64,000 bases of DNA from Clitopilus passeckerianus (taxonomy: Eukaryota > Basidiomycota > Agaricomycetes > Agaricales > Entolomataceae): contig CALYLX010000034.1 in assembly GCA_944990035.1 (NCBI GenBank), forward strand, positions 806,001 to 870,000. Reading direction: 5' to 3'. Shown here piece by piece: positions 22,063 to 34,620 of the stretch. A program made the translations under genes and the position numbers. Every line of letters starts with the position of its first letter. Position 1 is the stretch's first letter. Below the pieces are notes generated by a model. The model was not told the origin of the DNA, made no database searches, and saw only the letters and a program-made list of their open reading frames with translations.

Positions 22063-23419
22063 ATGAAAAATGTCGGGCAGCAGCTCTATTCAGGTATGTG
22101 CAAGACTATCGGCGTCGAGGGCGCAATTGACGGTGATTTAGGTGCCCTATCTGGACTTGCAACAACAATATCGCTCCAGCCCTGTGAGGATTATACTTTT
22201 GTGAAGTTGGACGAATTCAGGGCTAATATACTTGCACCATAAAGTGGACTTGCTGAAGACACGGTTGCAACAAGGAGATGGAAGGACGAGCACACAGTAT
22301 GTTTCTTGCTCATGATAGACCGCTCTTATGTTCTACTAAGCTACCGCCTCTAGTCACGGAACTATGATTCTTCGTACTGCAGGGAATGTCGTGAAAGACC
22401 GGGGTTTCTTTGGTCTTTGGAGAGGGACGAATGCGTCTCTAATAAGGTATCTCAAGGAACGTCGCCAATCCCGAGCCGCTCTGACTTCCGCAGAAACGTA
22501 CCAGGTGTCGCCATGTACATGGCTACCCTAACCCAACTACGGACCGTAATGGCTACTAGCCCGTATTTTGCCACCGCCAAATCACCTCAATCCTCCAACT
22601 CTCGTTCATCAGTGCTACCTCAGCTAACTCCCACGGGCAATCTTCTATCAGGGGCTTTCTCTCGAGTGAGCGTAGGTTTCATCTTGAATCCCTTCTCGGT
22701 CTTGAAAGCCCGGTATGAGGTATAAATTCCATCCAAACTTACATTTGGTTCATTCCTGATTTCTAGTGTTCAGAGTAGTATGTATGGGTACAAGAGCTTG
22801 TCGGGCGCGTTTTTGGAGATTACCAAGAAAGGCCCACATGAACTTTTCAGAGGGTTCCTACCCAGTGCATTGCGAGATGCTCCTTACGCGGGTCTCTTTG
22901 TCGTTTTCTATGAGGGAATCAAGAGGAAAGTTGGTGAGGCGTCGTTTGTCGTTTATTTAGGCTACGTCATACTAACTTATTTTCAGCACCCGCCTTAACC
23001 AATGGGACTGGTGCCAACTCTGCCGCTGTTCATATGATATCAGCAGCCTCTGCAGGCGCGATTTCTACTCTTGCCACACATCCATTTGATGTGATTAAGG
23101 TCAGCAAATCCATCCCATGGCTATTTTTACCGACCTGACTCGAGCTTTGACTAGACGAAGATCCAAGTTCGTAATGAGGAGCGGTATCACGGCCTTTGGA
23201 GAACAGCTAAGACAATATGGAAGGTAGGCCCTTGTCTCGCTTTTCTCCAAGCACGACGACTGATCGAGAGATTAGCAACGGGGTATAGCAGGCTACTTTG
23301 ACGGTGCTTCCCTTCGACTCACGAGAAAGGTGCTCAGCTCAGCCGTTGGCTGGGCTGTGTATGAAGGCGTTCTGCTGTTCGTCCATAAACCACGAAAGTC
23401 CTCTGATTCGGATGATTGA
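22063..23419 (+). CDS. HEM25: Mitochondrial glycine carrier (SLC25A38/Hem25 family)
   Basis: Inner-membrane carrier that supplies glycine for the first step of haem synthesis. Nine exons: 22063-22093, 22142-22183, 22245-22296, 22354-22446, 22494-22719, 22774-22933, 22987-23099, 23155-23223, 23276-23419, 309 residues, right for a three-repeat carrier. The three carrier signatures are visible: SLQPLDLLKTRLQQ in repeat 1, ILNPFSVLKARYESSMYGYK in repeat 2 (the divergent form typical of this subfamily) and THPFDVIKTKIQV in repeat 3. Matrix-helix sequences GFFGLWRGTNASLIRNVPG and ELFRGFLPSALRDAPYAG match the paired-repeat pattern. Exon 6 uses the CAG at 22771-22773 rather than the earlier TAG, which keeps frame. 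Start chosen because LYSGALSGLATTISLQP aligns at the usual N-terminus. Confidence 0.92.
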
Positions 23420-23926
23420 AGGACGATATAATCTGACGGCAGGCGGCTGAGCAAGCGTCTGTTGGACTCAGACTCGCAGATGGACAACACATATATCTAT
23501 CATATATTCGATTTAGACTGACTAGAACAAGCTAGAGTCACCATCGCCACTCGTAATATAATTCGCAGTGCTAATGTATTCAATTTCTAATTTAGATATT
23601 AATACACTTGGGAAGAGTTGGATGATGCGGATGTGTTTACTCAGCTTCATATTTGCAGCATGCTGCGACGGCGTACCTCATTTCGAACCTATATTCGAAG
23701 GCTTCCCGTTTGTTCCCTAGTAAGGCAACTTAAGTAGTCAACGATACATACTCGACTTTGAACACACGCGGGGGAGAACCTTCATCGTTACTCAATCATA
23801 ATCAACATATGAGGTGAATACGAGCCAACAGAGGCCGGATGAAGACAATCACTTGTAGAAACTAGATACAGGGAATCCTCGCCCTCCCAAAACCAGATCT
23901 ACGTCTACTTGGCCACCGACTTCACG
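23420..23926. other. Intergenic: left border of the F-box island
   Basis: About 500 bases of AT-richer sequence after HEM25, before the first F-box relic. No gene, RNA or repeat recognised. Confidence 0.4.
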
Positions 23927-25226
23927 TCAGAGAGACCCAAAGAATCTATTGGCCAGCTCCCACTCACTGACATACTGCTCGATGCCGTCCCGACTGAGCA
24001 TCCCACGGTCGTACGGTCTGTAGACGCTGACCATTGAAACGGCATTTGGAAATAAGGCGAGCCGGCAGAGGATTAAGTGACTGGGTCGGGTGTTTGGGCA
24101 ATTGAAGAACGATACCGATCGTATACGGCTGTGGTCCAGTCGCCGAAACCCCCGTAGATCGAATGGGTCACAATTAATTGTCAATTCGAGGATTTCCAAG
24201 TAAAGGCATTCCCTAACAAGTGGAACGAGTCCTCGGAGGGGTTGATTTGTCTCTTCGAGCACTTCTGTTGCTAGAGCCCAATCTTGGGTGATAAGTCCCA
24301 AACTTATCAAAGCGGGAAGGCTCCACCGTAACAGGGTTTGTAGCTCTGATTTTCCCGCTAGTGTTAAGGTAAAGTGTTGTATAGTTTTGAGGCTGGGAGG
24401 CAAATGCAGGCAATGTCCTGTCTCAAGCTTTGGTAGCTCCCAATAGTCCATATCGAGTTCTTCAAGCTTGAGGAGGTGGGGCAGTATCTGATGTACCGCA
24501 GAGCCGTACGTAGCCATAGGCAATACCTTGAGATTATGGAGGTTTGTGCAAATGCGGGGGATGGCATATAGAAATGGCTTGATGCCGTCGAAGGTAGGGG
24601 CTATTCTAGTTGATGATATTTCCAGCCGCGAAATGGAGTTTCCAAGGAGCATTGGAAAAAAATCCGTGAATGGTGTGCCCGGAGGGTAATCAAAATGACG
24701 GTGAATGAGCGAAGGAAGGCAAGCAGTTGCTGGGTCGGCTTCTAGGCAGAAAGGGCGAGTAATAAGTCCGGATGGAGGTCAACGGAATCGAAGATTTCCG
24801 GGGATCGAATTCATTTAGAATAACAGTGAAATCTTTCCCAGTCGGATTCAAGTAAGCCCCTCGTAAAACGCTAAATGGAAGTCAATTCATGGAGAGCATA
24901 CAGATATAGTCTTTAACCCATTATTACGGGCCAAGGCCCCCTGTTCTGGCCACCTGATATCATCCAAAGCTTATGAGCGCTTGTGAAATTCGATCTATCA
25001 CCCATAGATCGTCGGGCATTGTCTTAACTAGAGGGGACAAGCTAGACTGGTGGCTCCATAAATATTCAAGTCTGCTCTCTGAGTTGTTATTAGGCGGTGG
25101 AACTGAGGAAGGTAAATAACATACCCGATTGCATGTGGTAGCTAGGGCTAGAAGGGTTCTTCGCTCGTATGTCAAATTTTCCACCACTCGATACCTCAAT
25201 TCTGGTGTGGTTATGCATGGATGCAT
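23927..25226 (-). pseudogene. F-box/RNI-like family copy A, degenerate
   Basis: Read from MHPCITTPELRYRVVENL at 25226, this copy has the family's F-box-like start, the segment LSPLVKTMPDDLW and a leucine-rich body ending SEWELANRFFGSL. It is broken. In the third exon the conserved 'YYSxKIR' position is TGA (24811-24813) and a second in-frame TAG lies at 24742-24744. A frameshift precedes PMLLGNSISRLEI. The body also lacks about 100 residues present in copies D and E: NQPLRGL is joined directly to VPLVRECLYLEILEL in frame. The long open frame 23927-24652 is therefore only the residual C-terminal half. Confidence 0.75.
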
Positions 25227-25746
25227 TCCGATGAGCTTTTGTTCGACCGTGAGATGGTTGTTTAAAACTAAACGAAGGCGACCAAGAGGCAGAAGGCGAG
25301 TCGAGATTTCTTTCCACTTTAGTCTCACACTACCAAACTCCTTGTTGATTTGATGACATTCCTTCGTGACCTTCGGATCCTTGAACAGACCAGATATCCG
25401 AAGAATTAGTGGCGGAGCCTAGTTTCCACAAAGTCCAGACTACTGAGAGATGATCACGATGATGTACGCATGTCTTTACCTACTTGAGGGCATTCCCAGC
25501 ATCCATAGAACTCGCCGGGACTGACACGCAGCTTTAGCGTGTCTAGCGAGACCGTAACCCTTTAAACGCTCTACGTCCTACTGACCGACCCAGAGGTGCA
25601 AACACTCAGTTTGTAATACCAGATGGAGCAAGGAGTGTCGCTGTACTATTTCGCATTCAAGATAATTTTTTTCAACTGAACGAGAACCACAAACGGTAGT
25701 GACGAGATAAAAAGACATATAGTCCTCCAACCAACTCTTTGTTCCC

Positions 25747-27400
25747 TCAGACTTCGGCCACAAAACCCTTAAAGAACTGATCTACCAGTCTCCACCGTTC
25801 CTCATAGTATTCCCAGCTAGTAGTGTCGACTGGACGGCGGTCATGTACGTCAAAATCGCTAGTTATCGAATTGGCGTTCGGGAATAAGACTAAAAGGCAA
25901 GCAACGACATGTTTGGGCTGAATAATTGGGCAGTTGAGAAAGGATACTGATTGAACAAGACTATTGTCCTGTCGCTGTGCCCCTCGAAGATCGAATGGGT
26001 GACATTGAATTGTCAATGTCAGGGTCTCCAAGCGCGGGCACCCCTTAATTAGGAGGACAAGCCCTTAAAGGGTCATCCTCGGAGTTATTGCCAGATATTT
26101 AGAGAATATCTTGAGTGAATATAATCCTGGAAATGCGCTTGACGCGCTCCAAAGCCAGGCGTCGTCAAACAAACCAGCCAGTGACGATCCTAAGCTTAAG
26201 GATTGGAGGTTGACAAGCTTGAGCAGCATCTGGGAGAAGTTGTTGTATCGACTAAACGATTCAGCCGGCCCGTGGAGAGGGTGTAGTCATGCAAAGTCAA
26301 CTCTGTGAGGTTTACCATGCCGGAGACAGACCCGAACAACCGGTTTATAGAATCAAGAGTTGGGAACTCCGTGGGTTGCGGCCAGGCAAAGGTGTAGGGT
26401 CGAGAAAGTTCGACACTCAGGCTGCGAAGGGGTTGTTTGGCGACTTCGAGTATTGCTGCTGCTAGGGCCCAATCCTCGGTATGAAGTGCCAGATTGATTA
26501 AAGCGGGAAGATTATCCTGGATCATGGTTTGTGCCGCCAACTGTTCCGAATACGTGACAGAAAGGATCCGCAAGGATTTGAGGGTGCGATGACCGTAGAG
26601 TGATTCAGGTGGCGGCAGCCTCCAATGCTCTATGTTGACCTCTTCGAGCTCGAGAAGCTGGGGTAATATCTGATGTAGTGCGTGGAGATAATGAAACATA
26701 GACCTCAGATAGAGGGTGCGGAGGTTCGTGCAGATGCGAGGTAGGGCGTAGAGAAATGTCTCCATGCCACTGAAGATGGGCACTCCTGGAGCTGATATTT
26801 CCGGCCGAGTGACGGTGTTGCTGAGGAGCATCGGCAGGCATTCTGTAAGTGGTGAATTTTCTGTGTAAAAGGCAATTGCGAAGGAGCGAAGGCAAGGGAG
26901 CAGGTGATGAGCAGGTCGATAAGCACACAAGGAGAGCAATGTCTCTGTGTGGAGGCCGAATACACCGTGGATTCTGAGGCAGCGGATCTTCTCGGAATAA
27001 TGATGGAATCTCAGCCAGTCAGATTCAAGTAGATCTCTGGTAAACCGCTACGAATTCGTCAGATGGGTTGGAGAGCCGGCGCTTGCGAGCTAACTCACGA
27101 TGATATGGTGCGTTGTTTTCAACTCTAGCCAAGGATCTTCCTCTTCGAATGTTTCTACGAACCATAGGTCGCTTGGCATGGTTCGTACCAACGGACTCAA
27201 ACCGTTCAGACGGCACCACAGATAGTCAAGGCTACTCTCTTGACACAGATGAGACGAGGTCAACTACCATCGAAACAGCTCATTGGCGTACCCGATAGAG
27301 CCTTACATGTGGTAGATAGTGCAAATAACGCTGTCTTTTCGTGCTTCAGATTCTCCAAAATTTGAAGCTTCAGTTCCGATATAGCTATGCATGGATGCAT
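25747..27400 (-). pseudogene. F-box/RNI-like family copy B, degenerate
   Basis: Starts MHPCIAISELKLQILENL at 27400. The F-box-like exon, the segment SSLDYLWCRL and PLVRTMPSDLW, and the long leucine-rich exon are readable. Near 26250-26258 the frame shifts: the expected continuation FSQMLLKLVNLQSLSL lies in another frame. At 26065-26067 the Lys of the conserved 'MTLKGLLPIL' element has become TAA. After that the C-terminal part CHPFDLRG and WRLVDQFFKGFVAEV is again open. One frameshift and one nonsense change suggest recent inactivation. Everything upstream of 26258 remains a 300-residue open coding region. Confidence 0.75.
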
Positions 27401-27825
27401 TCGGCTCGGAGTTCTGGCAACCTTAGAGTCGCAGTCTGAGTGACGAATGACAAAGTGACTGCTACTAGCAGGTGGCGCGGTATGGAGCTTGAGGATGGTG
27501 CGAATTTTTCACCCTTCCGCCTCATGCTTGCCTCATGCTCTCCGTGGCATGGGAACTTTTTCCCGAACCGTTGACCACGAAGCAATGTATATTTCCTACA
27601 TTAAATGCTAAGAAATGTAGTTGCAAAATATTCAGATAATAGATACAGTATCAGTTTTTCATAACCGTACACTTTCTAATTGCAGAATTTGAAACTACCA
27701 GATACAGACGGACAGACAGACCTAGCTTACAGACCTAGCTACAAGCCAATAGGCGTTGCTAAGTCTATATCCTTTTCTAAGGATGATTTGTGTCGGTATT
27801 TCCCGAAACATTATCCAACTTGTTG

Positions 27826-29402
27826 CTAACCATTGAAGTTGTCCAGTGAAAGGTCACAGGCCGTGGTCAATGGAGTTATCTCCCTAGCATTTGGAAAAGT
27901 GCCAGGCAGCCGTAAGACTTGCATGGGTTGTCCGATAGGGCAATTAAGGAATATTACAAATTGGACCTGATTAGCACCCTTTCTCCTGAAACCGCAAAGA
28001 TCCAAGGGGTAGCGTTTGACCGTCAAAGAGGGGGGATTGCAAGCCCTGACAACCATCAAGCACCGGGATGAGTCCGCAGACTGTCATCGTTGGGAGCTGA
28101 CTTGACATCACGAAGTTATTGGATATCCTGAGAATACGTAGGTTGGGGTGCGAACTCGCGACACGTAGGAGCCATGCATCATCAAGCATATTGGGCAAAG
28201 GAGGATAATAAATCCGGTTCATGTAGATTGACGAGGCGGAGAACCAAATAGGGAAACTCTCTAGATGGGCGGGGAAAGTCGTGGTCAACCACGGTCAATT
28301 GAAATATACACAACTCCGTGAAGTTCGCCATGCGAGAGACTGACTCCAAGAACAGGTCGCGTCAGTGATCTCTGGGGGAGGAAGTCGGTTTGATCCAGGA
28401 GCTGAACCGACTTTGAGCGAATAAAGCGGTTTCGTTGTGTCAACAACTTCTGCTGCTATATCATATCCCGAACCCATAAAGGCCAGCCTTTTCAAGGCAG
28501 GATAGTTCTGCCCGAGGAGATGGCGTAGTGCCAATTTATCCGAAGAGTCTAATAAGAGTATGCTGAGAGATTCAAGAGAATGAGACGAAGGTAGCTGCTG
28601 GACGGTCTCTAGCTGCGGCTTCCAGCCATCCATGTCAAATTCTTTGAGGTTGGAAAGTTGAAGCAGAATCCAGTGAACTGTATGCGTGTACTGTCCCAGA
28701 AAGTACAGTTGTAGAGTATGGATGTTGGGGCAGATACGAGGTACGGATTTGAAAAGGCCTTCCATGTCGTCGACAGAATGACTCCCTAGACCGGAAATGG
28801 TAAGCTGGGTTACCCTTTCCCCGAGAAGCATTAGTATGCACTCCGCAAGACCTTGAGGCATATTTATATTAAACGCCACGTCAAGTGAGCGTAGTCCAGA
28901 GAGTAGGGGCTGGGACGGTCGATAAGCATATAGTGAACGTAACGCCTCCGTTGAGAGCTCGAAAGTCGCAAATAACTTCAAATGCTGAATCTTTTGGGTA
29001 TAATACTCGAGTCTTGGAAAGTCGGATTTAAGAAGAGCTCTGCTAAAACGCTAGAAAACGACATATCATTGGTAAGAGAGACGGGGAAAGTGGTTGAATC
29101 ATTGACCCACTATAATTCGGTGTTCTCCTCTACCTGGCACCCAGCCATAGTCGTCCTCGGTGACTAAGTCAGTAGGCATTGTTTTAGTTAGGGGTTCAGG
29201 CTAAACTATTGAGACCATAGATTGTCCAGACTACTCTCTGAGTTTGTATTGGCTGAAGTAGCTTCAGGACCGAAGCGCCTTTGATTCGCATACCTGATAG
29301 TGCTTTGCATGTGGTAGCAAGGGCTAGGAGAGTTCCTTTCTTGTCCTTCAGATCATCCAGAATTTGAAGCCAGAGTTCTGATATAGCATCGCACGGATGC
29401 AT
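27826..29402 (-). pseudogene. F-box/RNI-like family copy C, degenerate
   Basis: Starts MHPCDAISELWLQILDDL at 29402 with a normal donor after ATTCKALSG. The second exon reads SSLDNLWSQ and then TAG (29206-29208), with a frameshift before TKTMPTDL. The large exon RFSRALLKSDFPRLEYYTQK is open for over 200 residues and ends in a shift near 28355; the continuation SVSRMANFTELCIF is in another frame and meets double stops near 28190. Later pieces DDAWLLRVASSHPNLRILRI and CPIGQPMQVLRLPG are recognisable. This copy carries the most lesions of the minus-strand group. Confidence 0.75.
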
Positions 29403-29810
29403 TCTGGCGAGGCACTTGTTTGAACGTTAAATGTGGTGTTCAAGTTGAAGGCGCCAGAGTATCACAGAAGCTGGGGAGCGTGGTAATTTCTTACCTCTTT
29501 TGTATCATGCGCCTCCTTGGGCGGGCTCACGAAAATCGACAAGGCGGCGACAATTTGGAAGGGATCTCCTTCGTGAGTTCTGATCTAGACTGTATTCAAA
29601 AGCCACCCCGAATTATTTATGGTGACCATTATTGCAACGAACCAAAATATCCGACGTCTGGTTAATACCGAAAATCAGCACTACTATACCCCTCGCTAAT
29701 ACCGGACTAAATACACTGTTACTACGGATATCGGTTACAGAGCAATAATAAGCATGAGATGAGGCAGTTAAGCGCTAAAATGTAAAGCAGCTTCCCATAA
29801 CATGCAACTG

Positions 29811-31456
29811 TTAATTTGATGTGCAATATGCCTCAAAAAACTGATTTATTTGTGCCCATCCATTGAAGTATTCGAATTCACGGTCCGTCTCGGTCTGGTA
29901 GACCTCGCCAATGATTGTATTTGCGTTCGGGAAGATAACGACCAAGCATCCAATTACGCGCTGTGGCTGAGTGACGGGGCAGTTGATAAATTGCAAGGAT
30001 TGAACATTGCTCGGTGTATCGTGCTTGTATAATGTGCGTGTGTCGAAAGGATCGCATTGGAGAGTCATTTCAAGTGTCTCGAGGTCTGAACATCCTTTAA
30101 GGAGGGGGATTACTCCTTGAAGGGTCATTTTCGGGGGTGGCATCGTCGAGAAGTTGGTCAGAATGAGCGTGTTCAGCTTTGGAAATGCCACAGAAGCACG
30201 CAAAAGCCAGGAGTCGTCCAATATCCGGGTCAATGAATTACTGAGATCCAATGTCCGTAGCTCGGATAGCTGGAGAAGGATATTCGGCAAATTCTTTGAG
30301 AGATCAGAGTCCTCAATGACCGCGAGAGACGATAGCACTAGGCTCGTGAGGTCTGTCAGGCGGGCGACCGCACTTAAGAACCGTGACGCTGACGTGCGGG
30401 AAAGAGGATCGAGGGGATTGGAGCCTGCACAGTCGTCATTTATCCCTGCTTCAACAGTCAGACTATGAAGAGGTTGGTTCAGGCTGTTGAGAACATCGGC
30501 TGCAGCATCCCAGTTGTACGCTGCAAGTCCCAGTTTTTCCAAAGCGGGGCAGTTCTCCTTCAACACAACCGCTAGGGTTGGCTTCGTTGAATCGTCCAAC
30601 TGAAGATGTTGGATAGATTTCAGAGTCGCTAACGAGCGTAGACGGTCAACCGACTCAGGGCGTAGTACCCAATCTGCGATTTCCAGGTCTTCGAGTGCAG
30701 TAAGCTGTGATAGCGCTGCCTCAATGGCAAGGCCGTACTGTTCAACGCATGTTAATTTGAGTTCAAGGAGGTTCGTGCAGACACGAGGAATGGAGTGAAG
30801 AATTGATTCCATTTGGGCGAAGTAGCCATCTTCGGGGCCGATGATATTAAGCCGAAGGATACTCTCGCAGAGTAACATTGGGATGTAGTCCATGAGAGGC
30901 TCATTGGGTCCATAAGAAAAGGAGATATCGAATGAACGGAGGTTCGGAAGCAAGACTTGAGGATACCGGTACAGGCATAAGGACGACAGCGTTTCTGGAA
31001 GTAACCCAAGAGATGTATGAACAGCCAGATCTTGGATCCTCTTGGAGTAATAATCAAATCTTTCCCAGTCAGATTCGAGTAAAACTCTAGTGAATCGCTG
31101 GAAAAGTACAGTCGGTCATTGTCGGGCCGTGATTGATCCTGGTTAGAAACCCACCAAAGCCGGACGCAGCATCCTAACCGATGTTAGGGGGTTGTCTTCA
31201 GCAACCGCATCGAATGTCCACAAATCACTGGGCATCGTTTTAACTAGGTTGAATAAGGTGCTCTGACTGCGCCATAGAATATCGAGGCTGCTTTCTGAAC
31301 CGGGAAAAGTGAGTCCCCTTTGCGATTCGGAAGCCACTTCGGCGTACCTGAGAGAACCTTGCATGTTGTTGATAGTGCTATGAGCACATTAGTCTCGAGA
31401 GATACATGGTCCACGATGCGACGGCGCAACTGCGGGAGAGCTACACAGGGATGCAT
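29811..31456 (-). CDS. F-box/RNI-like protein, copy D (intact)
   Basis: Intact member of the local family. Exons 31348-31456, 31155-31294, 29811-31097, 511 residues. The N-terminal 40 residues (MHPCVALPQLRRRIVDHVSL, then IALSTTCKVLSG) form an F-box-like helix bundle as in many Agaricomycete F-box proteins, which are presumed substrate adaptors of SCF ubiquitin ligases. They are followed by SSLDILWRSQ, NLVKTMPSDLW and ten or so leucine-rich beta/alpha units (for example LTDLTSLVLSSLAVI and LSELRTLDLSNSL), resembling a ribonuclease-inhibitor-like horseshoe. It ends INQFFEAYCTSN. Splice phases close and no internal stop is present. Substrate unknown. Confidence 0.7.
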
Positions 31457-32550
31457 GCTTTCTTAAAGACGCGTTCAATGTCGCTGTGGGTAGGATACAA
31501 GTTGTTGTAGGCGGTCGCAACCAGAGGTATTGGGCAGCCTTGTGCGGTCGACGCTATCCCACAGGCAAATCTATGGTCATCGCGTCAATTAGCCGGCGCG
31601 TGGCAAATATCGTTCTGATTCAGCTACATATGTGAGGACCCTTAATTCTACCGGATGTGGATCATGGTTTCCGACTCGGACGAAGTTGAAGGGGGCGTTG
31701 TGCCACACTAGCACAGACCTTGCATCCTCGGTACTATCCCTGATATCCTATTCCTTCGAACCAGAGTATTCGGTGCCTCAGGGAGTCCTGGGGCTTAATT
31801 CGGTGCAAGCGTAGGGTCTGTATACAGACAGTCTAAGGGGGGTGTCTAGCACGAACTGGCCAATCAGGGACTTAGACTTACTTTGAAGAAATATTCTTGT
31901 TCGGAGGAACTCGGCCTTTCAGTGGGGAACGGCCCTCCGATATAAGTATCCCCCGTGTAACTGTGCACATGGACCTAATCTCCCACTGCAGTGTTGCAGT
32001 CTAGATGTTGTTGAATACCTTGATTGATGGTGGTCATCGGAAGGCAATCTCAGGTTTGAAGGCCGAAGTCTTGACCGAACTCACGGCTTCAAGGTCTCAC
32101 TTCAAGTTCCATGATCGGGCCACTGAATTTCTCTCACAATGTGATCTAGTTGATTATCAGGGCAGTGCACACGGACGACCTCCTCAATCCGATTGGACTG
32201 TATTTTGTAGAGGGACCTACAATTATTTGATCCACAATTTACGAGCCTCCGCAGAAGGCGGAAAGGATTTGCCCGCCATGAAATTCGGGACGCCTTGTTA
32301 CAAGATGCCTTACTGGTCTGGTTCCGGGAGATGCCAGTGTTGCAAAGGTCAAGACGAAGATGTTTATATTGAGCACCCTGATCGTTAGGGAGCATGAGTC
32401 CCACTAGTCCCATGCATGATTTGTGTGGGGGCAAGTCACCGTTGGCCAGAACAGTCTTGAAGCAGCTGAAAATGAGGTACATTAGAATAGAAGTGAACAC
32501 CATACTAGAATTGTCTTGGACGCTAATGTGTTAATCCCCTCCAAGTTTCG
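31457..32550. other. Intergenic within the F-box island
   Basis: About 1.1 kb. A plus-strand open frame of 127 codons (32005-32388) overlaps a minus-strand frame of 133 codons. Neither has motifs, introns or similarity to the flanking family. The promoter of copy D should lie at the left end. Confidence 0.35.
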
Positions 32551-34253
32551 CTACTGCGCCGACTTGTAGTAATCCGAGAAAAAGCGCTGCACTTCCTCCC
32601 AATTCCGCTTGGATTGATATTCGTGTTCGAATCCCTCCCAAGTAATCGAAGAGAACCCATTGATCGATGTAGCGTTAGGGAACATGGATAAAAGACACCC
32701 AATGACCCGTTTTGGTTGCTCGACGGGACATTGTACGAACCGGACCCTTCGTACCCAGTTGGGTCTCGTTTCGTACAGGTTGCGCCAGTCGAATGGTTCG
32801 CACCTGATTGTTAATACGAGATCTCGAAGCTGATGGCAGTTTCTGAGGATGGGTAGGAGACCTTTCAAGGTCATTCTCGGCCGTTCGTGTTGAGACATGG
32901 CCAACGCTGCTGAACATACTTTGAGCTTACGAAGGTTCGAATATGCCATTGATGCGTCTAGGAGCCATTGGTCGTCCGGAATCAACCCTGTCGAGTATTC
33001 AAGGTCGAAGACTTCAAGTCGTCGGAGAGATAGAAGGAGCGATGGGAGGAAGCGGGCCTTCTCGGAAGATGGATCGCTGAGCGATAGTCGATGCAGAGTG
33101 AGGTAGGTAAGACTCGTAATTGAGGTAACAGTGCGCAATAATTCATGAGCCACGCCAATTGATACCGCCTCCGCTTGATAGCTTGTGAATGCGTTGAGGG
33201 GAGGAAGGGGTGTCATGCCTAGTCCCCGAAGGGGTTGGTTAAGGCCGTCAAGAACTTCTGCGGTAGATTCCCAGTCATGAACAGATAAAGTCAATCTGGA
33301 TAGTTCGGGAAAACTATTTGCGAGCAAAGTCTTGATTGGCTGTTTGGTAGTCCTGCCCACAGCTATATTCAACAAGGCTTTGACGCCAGGGAGTGATCCC
33401 AACTGGCTTAGGTTGTCGCTTTCGAGGATTCTCCAGAAACCACCGACGAATATGCGCTCAAGCCTTGTTAGCCTAGGCAAAAGGCGATGAAAGACGGGTA
33501 GATACCGGCCATCGTCCATGTGAAGGCAGACCTTCAACTTCCGGATTTCGGAGCAGACACGAGGAATAGAGAGCAGAAGCGGCTCAATTCTTGTTGAGAA
33601 AGCCTCATCTGCCCCAGGAAATGACACTTCCAAAGAAGAGAGGGTGCTTCCCAAAAATGCGGGGACGTAATCCGCGTACTTGGGCATGTCACTGTGGGAG
33701 AGCGCGATATGTAAGGTCTGAATGGAGGGCAGCAGAGTTTGGGGAGGACGAAAGGCGCATAGTGCTCCGACTGCCTCTTGTCGAAGACCCATAAAGGAGA
33801 GCACCAGGGAATGGATCTTCCTCGAGTAATAGTGGAATCGTTCCCAATCGGAATCTACCAGGGTTCTTTGGAACTTCTGCATCGATATGTGAGATGGATT
33901 CTTCTGTGAAATCTGTTCGAATCTTACTACAACTATTCTTTCAGGTCGTTTGGGTTCCGCTGCTGCCAAAGATGAGGACTCTTCCGGGTTGGCTCGAACA
34001 AGCGTCCATAAATCTTGGGGCATGGTTCGGACTAAGTTCATCATGCCATACTGCTTCTCCCAGAGTACATCTAGACTAGTATCTAGGGCGAGTTGTTATC
34101 ACCAGCCTGTTGAAAGAGTTGAAGCAGTATACCTGATAGTATCCTGCATGTTGTAGCGAGCGCTAGCAGAGAGCTGCGTTCTTTCGAGTCTAACGGGTCT
34201 AGAAACTCAAATATGCGCATACGCAGCTCCGCAACGTCTAGAAGATGATGCAT
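32551..34253 (-). CDS. F-box/RNI-like protein, copy E (intact, fused exons)
   Basis: Second intact family member, two exons: 34133-34253 and 32551-34082, 550 residues. It begins MHHLLDVAELRMRIFEFLDP, then SLLALATTCRILSG, TSLDVLWEKQ, NLVRTMPQDLW and the leucine-rich body, ending EEVQRFFSDYYKSAQ. Copies A-D have an intron just before the 'RFTRxLLxSDW' block; here that position is a continuous open frame with a longer Ser/Ala/Arg-rich linker (around SSLAAAEPKRPERIVVV) leading into KFQRTLVDSDWERFHYYS. This suggests intron loss or retention as coding sequence. A putative SCF adaptor; target unknown. Divergent with the DHNA gene at 34621. Confidence 0.72.
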
Positions 34254-34620
34254 GCTTGCCGGCAGTAACGTTGTCTAGTGTTGAATTGCTCGTAGACGAG
34301 TTTTGCCGTGTGCACTATGCAGGTCAACCGGCGGTAGAGACGAGTTCTGCCAATCGGTGTTTGAGCATTGGCCTTGAGAAGCTATTGCCTGATCAGTGCA
34401 TCGATCTAATCTTATCAGCTTCACCCTTCATCCCAGCTGGGCATATAGAACGCCAGACTAACGTATAAGACTTCGAAGGCTTATTTGTGGGTAGACTCGA
34501 CGTGCCATCTGGTAGCTTCTCTTATAAAGCCACGTTGAACCGAGAACTGGTTCAACTGCCAGCGTGAACGAACGCTACTACCAAGTTCGAATCTTGCTCG
34601 CACCACGACTCGCTACCAGA

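Noticed and set aside
32005..32503. Overlapping open frames on both strands (127 and 133 codons) inside the F-box island
   Set aside because: They overlap on opposite strands, neither matches the local gene families, and neither has recognisable splice structure.
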